Under the pieces are notes generated by a model that searched no databases, was not told where the DNA came from, and saw only the letters and a program-made list of their open reading frames with translations. 64,000 bases of DNA, from positions 3,468 through 67,467 of the forward strand of contig CAYHWL010000001.1 in the NCBI GenBank assembly GCA_964359785.1, given 5' to 3'. The stretch comes from JACQSU01 sp964359785. GTDB taxonomy: Archaea; Nanobdellota; Nanobdellia; Woesearchaeales; JAGWAF01. The position numbers and the translations under genes were made by a program. This document shows, piece by piece, positions 35,074 through 43,629 of the stretch; the stretch's first letter is position 1, and every line of letters starts with the position of its first letter.

Positions 35074-35421
35074 ATGCTAGATATAGGAAGAGTTTGTATA
35101 AAGATCGCAGGCAGGGATTCTGGAGAACGCTGTGTCATTGTTGATGTGATTGACCATAATTTTGTCCAGATAGATGGCGCTACGCGAAGGCGTAGATGCA
35201 ATATTTTACATCTTGAGCCTATGCCAGAGACATTGGATTTGAAGAAGGGCGCTTCACATGAAGAGGTTGCTCAAGCTTTCAAAGCCAAGAGTTGGGGATT
35301 CATGACAACAAAGCCTAAGGCAAAAGCCCAAAAACCAGCACGCGTCCGCAGAAGCGGTGCACAATCTGACAAGAAGGTAAAACCAAGCAAGCTTACGCCA
35401 AAGGCAGATGCCAAGAAGTGA
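35074..35421 (+). CDS. rpl14e: 50S ribosomal protein L14e with basic C-terminal extension
   Basis: The protein has 115 residues. MLDIGRVCIKIAGRDSGERC and the following VIVDVIDHNFVQIDG are the KOW-type beta barrel of L14e. Residues after about 80 form a Lys/Ala/Pro-rich tail, about 35 residues longer than typical archaeal L14e, probably an rRNA-binding extension. A strong AGGAGGTTG sequence sits 7-9 nt before the ATG, unlike the leaderless neighbour, which fits an internal operon position. Confidence 0.9.
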   Translation: MLDIGRVCIKIAGRDSGERCVIVDVIDHNFVQIDGATRRRRCNILHLEPMPETLDLKKGASHEEVAQAFKAKSWGFMTTKPKAKAQKPARVRRSGAQSDKKVKPSKLTPKADAKK

Positions 35422-35453
35422 AGCATATTCTTTGTTTTGTATTTATCTATTCC

Positions 35454-37109
35454 CTATTTTAAAGGTTTATCCTTCTTTCTTATTAATGCTCCCAGGTTCA
35501 ATTCTCCTCCGATAGTGGGTGTTCGGAGTTCAAAGTTATCAAGCACAATCGGGTTTATCTCGCCAACTGTTCCTACTTGTTCGCCGTCTACTATCACATC
35601 CGCGCTTCGGCCGTTGATAAAAGAGGGATTTTTGCTTGGGGTTAATTCATATTTGAGGTCGATGCCTCTCATATACGCGTCCAAGACCTGTTGCGCGTTC
35701 ACATAGGCGGCATCTGATTCTATGTGTGCGAATGCGATATGCTCGGATTCGCTAATCGATTTGCCTTTTCTTCCGGCGACTTCCCCGCACTCGAATATTT
35801 TTTGAGGGTAATCATTATGTTTATTTTGTGATAGTATGTCGAGCAATGCGGGAAGTATCCAGCTACGCAGCACGGAATATCGGAGCGTGGCATATTCCAG
35901 CAATTCGACTGTTCCGATATCTGGATGGTTCATCTTGTTGTAGAGGATCTCTTTTGCGCTCAAGATGGCATTTAGAGTCTCTTGGTATCCCATCCCTACG
36001 AATATGTCTCTTGAGGCGTCGATTATCTCTATGCTTGGTTTAGTGGATCCCCGCGTGTAGGTGGAGAGCGCAAGATCAGGCACCTGGTTATATCCGTGGC
36101 TGATTAGGACATCTTCTGCTATGTCGACTGGATGCATTATATCATCTCTATAACAGGGGATTATGATGTTGTTTCCGCTTATTCCATATCTCATCTTGCC
36201 AAGCAATTGTATCGTTCTTGTTTTCCCCAGTGTTAGACCTGTGAGTGATTCGATGTGCTTGATGTCAAGCTTGATTTTCTGTTCACAGAAGGTTGGTGTG
36301 CTTCTTTTTTTGTTACCTTGGATACTTACGCTTCGTATTGTCCAACCCCTGTCGGCGAATGCGCAGGCTAGGATGTTGCAAGATAAGTCCACTGCGCTTT
36401 GGTCTGTTCCTGTGAATTCCACCAGCAGTTCCGTGTCTCCAGGTTCTATTTTTCCTAGGTGATCGCTGTTTATTATTGGAGGAAAGCTTAACACAGCTCC
36501 AACAGCATCCATGAGGAGGGGATATTTTTTGTGCCCTTGCAGGATGCTTGCGAATTTTTTTCCTGTGTCATGCGTCTCTAGGATCTCAGAGAGGTTGTAT
36601 TCCTTGCTATGGCCAAGGGGGGTGAATTTCACGCTAGTGGGGCCTACCGCTTTGTATTCGACAGGCCACTTGATGTCGCCATATTTGTAGATTCCAATGC
36701 TCACTTTCTTGCGTTTCATCCCAAAGCCATCGCAGAGTTTCTCTTGGAATTGGATGAGTGTCTTGATGAAGTTATCATCGATGGCTGGCCCTTTGGCTGA
36801 GAACGCGGCTATGCATGGTCGGATTTTATCTAGTTCCCTGTCGACTTTTATTATGTCCTTGGTGGGCATTGATTTGTACACGGCAAGGCCTTTCTCTACA
36901 TCCAACTGGCCTCGAAATACCCTGGCTATCCCTTCTGTGCTCCATAGATATGGAAGATTCGTGTCCTCAAGTTTGATGCGTATTGTGTCGCCGTCTTGAC
37001 TCTCTATCTCGGCTTTCACATATTCAAGCAATTCTTCGATTGCTTTGATGGAAAGTTTCCGCCGGATGAGTTTGCATAGATCCTCGACAGAGCAGTCGAT
37101 CGTGACCAT
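35454..37109 (-). CDS. pheT: Phenylalanyl-tRNA synthetase beta subunit
   Basis: The protein has 551 residues, the archaeal/eukaryal short form without the bacterial EMAP and anticodon-binding extensions. It has B3/B4-type editing sequences (about residues 110-260) and a B5 domain around PCYRDDIMHPVDIAEDV, which is a class II-related signature. The N-terminus MVTIDCSVEDLCKLI is standard. It pairs with PheS to charge tRNA-Phe. Its ATG at 37109 directly abuts the pheS stop (37110), so it is co-translated. Confidence 0.93.
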   Translation of the reverse strand: MVTIDCSVEDLCKLIRRKLSIKAIEELLEYVKAEIESQDGDTIRIKLEDTNLPYLWSTEGIARVFRGQLDVEKGLAVYKSMPTKDIIKVDRELDKIRPCIAAFSAKGPAIDDNFIKTLIQFQEKLCDGFGMKRKKVSIGIYKYGDIKWPVEYKAVGPTSVKFTPLGHSKEYNLSEILETHDTGKKFASILQGHKKYPLLMDAVGAVLSFPPIINSDHLGKIEPGDTELLVEFTGTDQSAVDLSCNILACAFADRGWTIRSVSIQGNKKRSTPTFCEQKIKLDIKHIESLTGLTLGKTRTIQLLGKMRYGISGNNIIIPCYRDDIMHPVDIAEDVLISHGYNQVPDLALSTYTRGSTKPSIEIIDASRDIFVGMGYQETLNAILSAKEILYNKMNHPDIGTVELLEYATLRYSVLRSWILPALLDILSQNKHNDYPQKIFECGEVAGRKGKSISESEHIAFAHIESDAAYVNAQQVLDAYMRGIDLKYELTPSKNPSFINGRSADVIVDGEQVGTVGEINPIVLDNFELRTPTIGGELNLGALIRKKDKPLK

Positions 37110-38633
37110 CTAGATCACCTTGATGTTGCGCAGGAACGCGAGGTCTGTTGAGTATAGGTTTCTGATGTCTTTGATTCCCATGTTGAACATGCCGATCCGG
37201 TCTATGCCAAGTCCCCATGCGATTACTGGCGCGTCTACTCCCAGTGGTTTGGTGAGTTCTGGGCGGAATATGCCTGCTCCTCCAAGTTCTATCCATCCTA
37301 GTTCTGGATGTTTTGCGAAGAGCTCGCAGCTTGGTTCCGTGAATGGGAAATATCCTGGTTTGATCCGGATATGGTCTGTCTTGGCGAATTCTTTTGCGAA
37401 TTCCAACAGCAGTCCTTTTAGGTGTCGGAAGTTCAATCCTTCCTCTACGATGATTCCTTCTGTCTGGAAGAAATCAGGCAGATGTGTGGCGTCGATCACG
37501 TCATATCTGAAATTCTTTGCGATAGCGAAATATTTTCCAGGGATCTTCAGATCCTTGCTGGCCAATTTCCGGGCGGAACAAGCGGTGGTCTGCGTCCGCA
37601 ATAATAGTCTTTTTGTCCGCTCTACATCGAAGTTGTATCGCCATCCCTTGCTTCCCGTGTCTGCTCCATTCTCATGTGCGGCTTTCACTTTCCGCAATAC
37701 TGCTTCATCGACTTCTCCATGGGTTGGCTCTTTGATATAATATGCTTGATGGATGTCTCGCGCTGAATGGAATTGCGGCATGTATAGCGCATCCATGTCC
37801 CAGAAATCTGTTTCCACAAGTGGTCCGCCTATCTCCGCGAAGCCCATGGATACGAATCTTTTGCGGACTTCATCCAGGAATGCCCTGTAATGATGTTTCC
37901 TTCCGATGTGGAAGGGTTTGCTTGGTATTTTCACGTCGTAGCTGCGGAAGGCTTTGCCTTTCCATGAACCTTGGGCTAGCATCTCTGGTGTGAGGGTGTC
38001 GATCACGTCCCCTACTTTGATCCCGCTTTCTATTGCTTGCTTGCCAAGGCCGCTTAATTGGAATGAGATCGTCTTTACTATCTTGGTCTTGATCATCTGT
38101 TTGCGCTTGCGTAACATCTCATAAGCATGTTTTTCTTGGGGCTCAAGGCTGGCTAGATCGATCTCTTTTGATTTGCTTAATTTTTTCAGGAATGCGTCTT
38201 CGAGCCTCTCTTTGGATAATGCGTCACGTCCTTGATTTGTGAGTTCGATCCTTTTGTCAGGTAAGAAGTTTATCAGCACAGCTCCTCGGAGTACGCCAAG
38301 TCCTGCTTGTATCTCTTGGACATCCATCCCAGTGGATTTCGCCACATCCGCTATGCTTTTTGCCTTGTCAGCAAGCGCCTGGATTATCACGCGTTCAGGA
38401 AGGCCTCGATTGGCGTATTTCTCTCCATTGACATCCAAAAGGACAAACTCCGCAAGGTCTGTCTTGGTGCAGATGATCCCCTTTGCTTCTAGCCACTGGA
38501 TGGCGCGGTAGCATTCGGCTTCCTGCATTCCGCTTGCGTCAATTATCTGTGTTAGTGTATGTTTGGTGGACAGCAGCGGAAATATCGCTCTCTCTAGAGG
38601 ATGAAGGCTCGATACTAGCTCCTTTATGTCCAT
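37110..38633 (-). CDS. pheS: Phenylalanyl-tRNA synthetase alpha subunit
   Basis: The protein has 507 residues from ATG 38633. The first ~200 residues are winged-helix repeats typical of archaeal PheS. The class II catalytic core follows, with FHIGRKHHYRAFLDEVRKRF (motif 1 region), FRYDVIDATHLPDFFQTEG (motif 2 region) and the GLGIDRIGM motif 3 near residue 485. A TATA-like TTTTTAAGG at about 38659-38667 lies 26 nt upstream. An IS66 element sits directly upstream of that box. Confidence 0.93.
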   Translation of the reverse strand: MDIKELVSSLHPLERAIFPLLSTKHTLTQIIDASGMQEAECYRAIQWLEAKGIICTKTDLAEFVLLDVNGEKYANRGLPERVIIQALADKAKSIADVAKSTGMDVQEIQAGLGVLRGAVLINFLPDKRIELTNQGRDALSKERLEDAFLKKLSKSKEIDLASLEPQEKHAYEMLRKRKQMIKTKIVKTISFQLSGLGKQAIESGIKVGDVIDTLTPEMLAQGSWKGKAFRSYDVKIPSKPFHIGRKHHYRAFLDEVRKRFVSMGFAEIGGPLVETDFWDMDALYMPQFHSARDIHQAYYIKEPTHGEVDEAVLRKVKAAHENGADTGSKGWRYNFDVERTKRLLLRTQTTACSARKLASKDLKIPGKYFAIAKNFRYDVIDATHLPDFFQTEGIIVEEGLNFRHLKGLLLEFAKEFAKTDHIRIKPGYFPFTEPSCELFAKHPELGWIELGGAGIFRPELTKPLGVDAPVIAWGLGIDRIGMFNMGIKDIRNLYSTDLAFLRNIKVI

Positions 38634-38670
38634 AATGACTCCCAAGAGATGGTGTCCTTAAAAATCTTTA

Positions 38671-38678
38671 GAAAAAAA
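38671..38678 (+). repeat. Target-site duplication, left copy (GAAAAAAA)
   Basis: GAAAAAAA immediately precedes the left end of the IS66-like element and is repeated exactly at 40274-40281. Eight base pairs is the typical duplication size for the IS66 family. Confidence 0.85.
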
Positions 38679-38754
38679 GTAACCATTCAGTGTTCTGATA
38701 CTGTTCGTCGATAATTGATTTATATTCTGTAGTGGCGATATCTTTATATCCTAG

Positions 38755-38775
38755 TGTAGTTACATTGTAACTACA
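38755..38775. promoter_or_regulatory. 21-bp perfect palindrome abutting transposon gene start
   Basis: TGTAGTTACA, one T, then TGTAACTACA. It ends one base before the ATG at 38776 and lies just downstream of the likely TATA box TTTATATC (38743-38750). A repressor bound here would block the start of a leaderless transcript. The AbrB-like DUF2080 protein is the obvious candidate for such autoregulation; this is inference. Confidence 0.5.
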
Positions 38776-38913
38776 ATGAAATCGTTGATCGAAATGAAAA
38801 TGAATGGATTTGAGGCCATTGAGAAAATCGCTCAAGCTGGCGGAAATAGTGCTCGGGTCTATGTGCCTAAGCATTGGCAAGGGAAAAAAGTCAAAGTGGT
38901 GTTGATAGAATGA
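38776..38913 (+). CDS. DUF2080 (AbrB-like) transposon-encoded protein
   Basis: The protein has 45 residues from ATG 38776 to TGA 38913. NGFEAIEKIAQAGGNSARVY, then VPKHWQGKKVKVVLIE, matches the short DUF2080 family found with archaeal transposases: a swapped-hairpin fold with GNSARVYVPKxWxGKKV. It overlaps the transposase start by 4 nt (ATGA). It probably binds DNA and controls transposase expression. Confidence 0.8.
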   Translation: MKSLIEMKMNGFEAIEKIAQAGGNSARVYVPKHWQGKKVKVVLIE

Positions 38914-40265
38914 ACACAACTGAAGAAGGACTTCGCAAAAGGATTCGCGAGTTGGAGCGTGAGCTCCAACAAACAAAGGAGGAGAAGCAGCGTATTGAGG
39001 ATGCGAAAAAGAAAATTGAGAAAGAGTTTGAAGAGTTCCGAGCAAAATATGCATGTACTGTAGACAATCTGAAGATTGCATTGAAGATTAAGGGCGATGT
39101 TTCAAATTCTGCAGAACCTGGTGCAAGAAAAGGGCATGTTGGTCATGGGCGTAAAGCGCCGGAGCATGTTGACAAGAATGAGGAGATTCGACTTGATAAT
39201 TGTCCTTATTGTAAGACTCACCTTCGAGGAAAAACTATCAGCACGCGTCATCGTATTGTCACGACGATAAAAATCATCAATCCTGCACAAGTCATCCGTT
39301 ATTTGCTTCATCGCAAGTGGTGTCCGACTTGTGAGAAACTGGTAGAACCCGAAGTGCCAGGTGTGCTTCCAAATGCGCGATTCAGCCTAAATATCATGCT
39401 TTTAGTCATGTATTTGCATCTGGCACTGCGTGTGCCTGGCGCGAAGGTGCGCGAATATTTTCAGACTGTGCACAATGTCAATATCAGCACGGGTGAGATC
39501 CCGCACATGCTCACGCAACTCGCACGAGAATACGGAGACCATTACGCCAGTTTAGAAAAACTCGTGCGAGCTGCACGAGTCAAACACACTGATAGTACAA
39601 GTTGGCGCATAAGCGGTAAAAACTATGCCGCATGGGTATTTGTCATTCAAGGAGTCGTGCTCTACAAAATCAGTAAAAGTACAAGTCACAAACTACCACT
39701 CAAAGTGCTTGGCAGAATCGGCAAAAACATCACACTTGTCGTAGATAGACACTCTGCATTCCGCACCCTCGCACAAAAAGCAGGATATCTACTCCAATTA
39801 TGCTGGTCACACATACTCCAAGACAGCAAGGAACTAGCCAAAAATTTCGGCGCCGAAGGACGCTACGTCCACCGCCACCTCAAAGAAATCTACGCACAAG
39901 CCAAATCCCTAAACCACCAAGCCACACAAGAACAAGTAGACGCACTCAAATGCGAAATACTCCAACTCACCTACAGACATTACAAAAGCCACGCCATACG
40001 CCGATTCGTCGACAATCTCGCATACCGCGACCTAGACAACCTATTCCGATTCACAACAGACCCCACAATCGACCCGACCAACAACATAAGCGAAAGAGAA
40101 CTACGACACTTAGTCATGATACGACGCATCAGCCACGGCAGCAGAAGCCGCCGCGGCGCCAATGCCATGACCCAACTTCTAAGCATCATTCAAACACTAC
40201 GACTAAACCAACAAAACCCCCTCGAAGGACTACAAAACATACTCAACCCCCTATCAATCAACTGA
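38910..40265 (+). CDS. IS66-family transposase
   Basis: The protein has 451 residues from ATG 38910. Residues 5-60 form a coiled coil with leucine-zipper character. CPYCKTHL near residue 96 and WCPTCEKLVEPEVPG near residue 140 are the IS66 zinc finger. The DDE domain follows: KHTDSTSW (first Asp), TLVVDRHSA (second Asp) and NNISERELRHLV (Glu). It appears full length and undamaged, so possibly active. The coding strand becomes markedly G-poor and A/C-rich from about 39560 onward, unlike the first half. Confidence 0.92.
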   Translation: MNTTEEGLRKRIRELERELQQTKEEKQRIEDAKKKIEKEFEEFRAKYACTVDNLKIALKIKGDVSNSAEPGARKGHVGHGRKAPEHVDKNEEIRLDNCPYCKTHLRGKTISTRHRIVTTIKIINPAQVIRYLLHRKWCPTCEKLVEPEVPGVLPNARFSLNIMLLVMYLHLALRVPGAKVREYFQTVHNVNISTGEIPHMLTQLAREYGDHYASLEKLVRAARVKHTDSTSWRISGKNYAAWVFVIQGVVLYKISKSTSHKLPLKVLGRIGKNITLVVDRHSAFRTLAQKAGYLLQLCWSHILQDSKELAKNFGAEGRYVHRHLKEIYAQAKSLNHQATQEQVDALKCEILQLTYRHYKSHAIRRFVDNLAYRDLDNLFRFTTDPTIDPTNNISERELRHLVMIRRISHGSRSRRGANAMTQLLSIIQTLRLNQQNPLEGLQNILNPLSIN

Positions 40266-40273
40266 ACGATTAC

Positions 40274-40281
40274 GAAAAAAA
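40274..40281 (+). repeat. Target-site duplication, right copy (GAAAAAAA)
   Basis: Exact copy of 38671-38678, directly after the right terminal repeat of the IS66-like element. Confidence 0.85.
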
Positions 40282-40298
40282 GATGATAAAAGAAAAAA

Positions 40299-41105
40299 TT
40301 ACTTTCCAATTGGTTTCATGCCTTTCCATGCGGTGTCAAAGAGGCTCTCTACCGCGCTGGCGAAGAATGGCGTGTTGACCCAGACTCCTATGTCATAGAT
40401 TGGGTGCACGTCCTTGTCATCAAGGACCATGAATACCATCTGTTTGCCATCGACTATGGCGAAGCGTGCTCGGCTGTCGGTCTCGCGGATCTCTGCATAT
40501 GGCGCGATTTCGCTCACAGCCGCCCTGGTGTCTTTGTTGCTAGGTGAGGCGATCCTGATTTTGACCCCTTTCTTTTTGAGTTTCTCAAACACGGGTTTCA
40601 AGGAATCCGCTTTTCGGATGAGTCCTTGGGCAGTCGTCATCAGTGTGACTGATTTCTCCGCATTTTTGATCGCGAGTTCAAGATGCGCGTAAAGGTTCTG
40701 TCTTCCTCGCAGTGATCCTGACAGTTCGGTAGGGTCGATCATCTCGACGCCTTGATTGTGCAATGCGCTTAATTCCTCTAAGACATCTGTGCTTTTTAGG
40801 TCTTCAAGCCTTCGCACTCGCTCTTCGGCTTCCACTTTGGTGTTTTTCTTGACACGTTCAACCACTTCAGTGGGTGCGACTGCGATATACTTGATAGGTT
40901 TTCCAAGTTTCATGACGACATATCCACGTTTCTCTAATGATTCAAGGACATCGTATGCTCGACTTCTTGGCACGTCGGCCAAGTCAGATAGTTCTCCTGC
41001 GGTCGCGACACCACGTGACAGCAACGCGGCCCATATTTTCACTTCGTATAGGTTCAAATTGAAGAGCCTTCGCAATTTCGATAAGAATTCGTCTTTTACG
41101 AGCAT
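40299..41105 (-). CDS. TrmB-like transcriptional regulator
   Basis: The protein has 268 residues. The N-terminal winged helix (LNLYEVKIWAALLSRG, TAGELSDLADVPRSRAYDVL) is the TrmB HTH, followed by a helical linker and a PLD-like TrmB C-terminal sensor domain. It is a paralogue of 59233-60012 with near-identical recognition helix residues (VPRSRxYDVLESLE), so both may bind the same operator. The start codon is preceded by a G-rich run that can act as a ribosome site. The C-terminal coding end faces the IS element. Confidence 0.82.
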   Translation of the reverse strand: MLVKDEFLSKLRRLFNLNLYEVKIWAALLSRGVATAGELSDLADVPRSRAYDVLESLEKRGYVVMKLGKPIKYIAVAPTEVVERVKKNTKVEAEERVRRLEDLKSTDVLEELSALHNQGVEMIDPTELSGSLRGRQNLYAHLELAIKNAEKSVTLMTTAQGLIRKADSLKPVFEKLKKKGVKIRIASPSNKDTRAAVSEIAPYAEIRETDSRARFAIVDGKQMVFMVLDDKDVHPIYDIGVWVNTPFFASAVESLFDTAWKGMKPIGK

Positions 41106-41328
41106 GTTTTGTTCCCCCCTCTTTTCCGTCGTGACGGTCCGGTATTATTAATACGTTTTGTTTTCGCGGTGTTTTTTTACCTTTCTGGAGTTAAACACTG
41201 CCAATCCCACTAAAGAGTAATATCAAAATGCACCTATATAAGCGTTGTCATGGAAAATATTTTATCGTCGATATCTTTCCTGTTTCATTGTAGCTGAGTA
41301 ACATATTATTGTTTTCCTGGTTGTTTTT
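41106..41328. other. 223-nt intergenic region upstream of TrmB-like gene
   Basis: No gene is convincing here. It holds a perfect 13-bp palindrome GTATTATTAATAC at 41142-41154, overlapping a TATA-like sequence for the minus-strand TrmB gene and so a possible operator. It also holds a second TATA-like CCTATATAAGC near 41232-41241 that could start transcription in either direction. A 15-codon ORF at 41250 is too short to support. Confidence 0.4.
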
Positions 41329-42360
41329 CTAGTTCAGTTTATACCTTAATATCGCCCCTATGCCTCCAAGCCCCCAGAGTTTCCTGCCCCCGTCATTGTC
41401 TTCCGAGATGATTCGGATATCGCCCTCCATCCGGTCGACATCTTTCATCATCGTGTCGATCTCGATATATTTCTTGGCGGCTCGCTTCTCTTTTATCAGT
41501 CTCTCGCACACAAGCAGGATCTTTACCGCTCCGCTCTCGATAGCGGTTTTTGTCTGGCGTATCCCATAGGCGTAATTCCCGTCCTTGGATATCTCTTTTA
41601 GCAATTCCTCTACGATTCTCAATTCATCAGCGGATTTATGGGCCAAAAGCGCCGTCTTGGTCTCATCACGTTTAAGTGTTTCATCAATCCCGTTCTTGCC
41701 CACGGAGCCTATGGTGGCATAGATTAATCTGGATTTCATCTCTTTGGATAATGCTTTTGCCAGGTCTTCTTTGAAGAATGCGGGGCTTGCGAGTATGATA
41801 CGTGTGGGTTTATATCGTTCATCATATTGTTCTAGGACTTTTTTGATCTCTAAGTAGAAATCTTTGCCAGAGGGATTGTCTTTTTTGATTGGCTCTCCTT
41901 CAAGATGAACTAGGATATCGTACCCCGTACGTGTCATCTTGGCGATGAACGCTTCTTCCCGGTCGTGGACTACGATTAGCACCTGCGCAGGGCCGCCTGC
42001 GCATGCTTCATCGACTTTTTCCAATTGATGACGAAGCCACTCCTTGCGTATTGTGATTTCTTCATGCAGCCGCAATTTGATCGAGTGATGCGACCCTCTG
42101 GTCAGTTCTTCGCTGCCTCCGATGATGATTCCAGCGACCCGCAGCTCGTCGCCTGTGAGTTCGCATTCGTCCGCTTTAATGATCGCGAATACTGGGATCT
42201 TGATGGCATCCCCTTCTTCTGTGGCTTTTACTTTGCGTACTGTGCGGGCGGCCACGCTATCCCCCTCATCGATTATTGTGGATAGATACCATAAGTCTTC
42301 CTTGGAATCGCACGCGAGTGTCATCTCGCCCAGTTTCATGTTTTTCTTGATGATTCTCAT
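41329..42360 (-). CDS. pelA: Pelota (aDom34) ribosome rescue factor
   Basis: The protein has 343 residues from ATG 42360. Domain 1 is Sm-like (LACDSKEDLWYLSTIIDEGD, then SVAARTVRK), the middle is eRF1 domain 2-like with no GGQ motif, and the C-terminal domain has AIESGAVKILLVCERLI. Lack of GGQ separates it from release factor aRF1. It dissociates stalled ribosomes together with aABCE1/aEF1A. The start was chosen because MRIIKKNMKLGEM is the usual beginning. An AT-rich TATA at 42393-42402 lies upstream, shared with the divergent surface cluster. Confidence 0.88.
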   Translation of the reverse strand: MRIIKKNMKLGEMTLACDSKEDLWYLSTIIDEGDSVAARTVRKVKATEEGDAIKIPVFAIIKADECELTGDELRVAGIIIGGSEELTRGSHHSIKLRLHEEITIRKEWLRHQLEKVDEACAGGPAQVLIVVHDREEAFIAKMTRTGYDILVHLEGEPIKKDNPSGKDFYLEIKKVLEQYDERYKPTRIILASPAFFKEDLAKALSKEMKSRLIYATIGSVGKNGIDETLKRDETKTALLAHKSADELRIVEELLKEISKDGNYAYGIRQTKTAIESGAVKILLVCERLIKEKRAAKKYIEIDTMMKDVDRMEGDIRIISEDNDGGRKLWGLGGIGAILRYKLN

Positions 42361-42439
42361 TGTGTTCCTTCTCGTGCATATATCATCCAAACATTTATAT
42401 ATTCTCCTAAGGAGGATTTGTATCTATATATAGGCGGTG

Positions 42440-43618
42440 ATGGAAATGCGTCGTGGTCAGTCTGGTAATGAGGCTTGGGTGGTGATAGGGCTAATAACCT
42501 TGCTCTTGATTTTCTATATTCTTTTCTTGCCGCCGGCGGAAAGGCAAAAACTTCTGGATGACTCCACAACCTATGATTCCACTACAGATGGTAGTATTAG
42601 CGTCGCGAATAACACTCTTCTAAAAGAGAGGGTTGGCACTCTTGAGGCTCATGAGCCAATCATCACTCATTCTCTCCCAGCATCAAGGATCTATGAGTCG
42701 AAGAAGGCTGTTGTTTTTGATGAACCAAATGCGTTTTATGTGAAGCGAGGATGGTTTTCGCGTAAAGATAATATTATAGACTTTGGAGTTCCTGACCTTG
42801 CCAACAGCGATAATATCATGCTCGCTTATGACACGACTGTGAGGACTGGGATTTTGACAGTCACACTAAATGAGAAGGTCATCTTTGAAGGCCAGATCCC
42901 AAGATCTCCTGCGCCTATCAGGTTGAGGAAGGATCTTCTTCAAAAGGATAATACTCTCAGATTCAGTGTCAATAATGTAGGATTCGCGTTCTGGTCATCC
43001 AATGAGATTGATTTTACAAATGTCAAGATCATAGGTGATGTCTCTGATGTCACAAGGCAAAAGGCGCAGAATGTCTTTGCTGTTTCGCCGGTAGAGAAGA
43101 ACAATGTTGTCACGGCGACCCTGGAATATACTGCCGAATGTGATGAGGCTTCTGCTGGGCCCTTGTCTATCATGATCAACGACCAAAGGGTTTACCAGGG
43201 GGTTCCGGATTGTGGAGGCAAGAACCGTGCGGAGATTAACTCTGCCGCGCTCCAAGAGGGATCAAATGCGCTTTTCTTCGAGACGACAAAAGGGGATTAT
43301 TATCTAAGCGGGATGAAGCTAACGACGCTTCTGAAAAAGACCCGGTCTTTCATTGGGTACTTCGATGTTTCAGATGCGGTCGTCCAACGCGCGAAGGACA
43401 ACACTGCCCGGGTGATGCTGGAGATTGATTTTGTGGATGACAAGCTTCCCAAACGTGCGCAAGTGAACGTGAATGGCCATCTTACTTTCATCGATCAGGT
43501 AGAACCGTTCTATGCCAAGAACCTCAACGCGTTTGTCCTGTCTGGTCCAAGGAACTATATCGAGGTGATTCCAGAGTCTTCGATTGGTATTCCAGAGCTT
43601 CGCGTTGTGGTCAAGTAG
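42440..43618 (+). CDS. Pilin-like anchored protein, first gene of lipoprotein cluster
   Basis: The protein has 392 residues from ATG 42440; ATG 42446 is also possible. MRRGQSGNEAWVVIGLITLL is class III-like (Arg-Gly-Gln) with one helix at about residues 13-34. The ectodomain looks like two or three beta-sandwich (jelly-roll) domains with few cysteines. TATA-like boxes at 42393-42402 and 42422-42431 precede it. It is followed closely by a polytopic membrane protein and three lipoproteins, which suggests a surface complex. Confidence 0.68.
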   Translation: MEMRRGQSGNEAWVVIGLITLLLIFYILFLPPAERQKLLDDSTTYDSTTDGSISVANNTLLKERVGTLEAHEPIITHSLPASRIYESKKAVVFDEPNAFYVKRGWFSRKDNIIDFGVPDLANSDNIMLAYDTTVRTGILTVTLNEKVIFEGQIPRSPAPIRLRKDLLQKDNTLRFSVNNVGFAFWSSNEIDFTNVKIIGDVSDVTRQKAQNVFAVSPVEKNNVVTATLEYTAECDEASAGPLSIMINDQRVYQGVPDCGGKNRAEINSAALQEGSNALFFETTKGDYYLSGMKLTTLLKKTRSFIGYFDVSDAVVQRAKDNTARVMLEIDFVDDKLPKRAQVNVNGHLTFIDQVEPFYAKNLNAFVLSGPRNYIEVIPESSIGIPELRVVVK

Positions 43619-43629
43619 GTGATGATGAT

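Larger units (their letters stand above)
38679..40273 (+). mobile_element. IS66-family insertion sequence (1595 bp)
   Basis: The element carries a DUF2080-type gene and an IS66 transposase. The left end is GTAACCATTCAGT (38679-38691) and the right end, on the opposite strand, is GTAATCGTTCAGT (40261-40273), which match at 11 of 13 positions. GTAA termini are typical of IS66. It is flanked by perfect 8-bp copies of GAAAAAAA, so the insertion is recent. It landed 46 nt from the pheS start codon, just upstream of the likely pheS TATA box. Confidence 0.9.

Noticed and set aside
38668..39081. 137-codon minus-strand ORF over the left IS end
   Set aside because: It crosses the insertion junction and is antisense to the DUF2080 and transposase genes.
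39800..40378. 192-codon plus-strand ORF inside the transposase in another frame
   Set aside because: Its Pro/Arg/His/Thr-rich composition is an artefact of the A/C-rich coding strand; the IS66 DDE motifs lie in the other frame.
41250..41297. 15-codon ORF in the intergenic region before the TrmB-like gene
   Set aside because: Too short, and the nearby TATA spacing would place the transcript start after its ATG.
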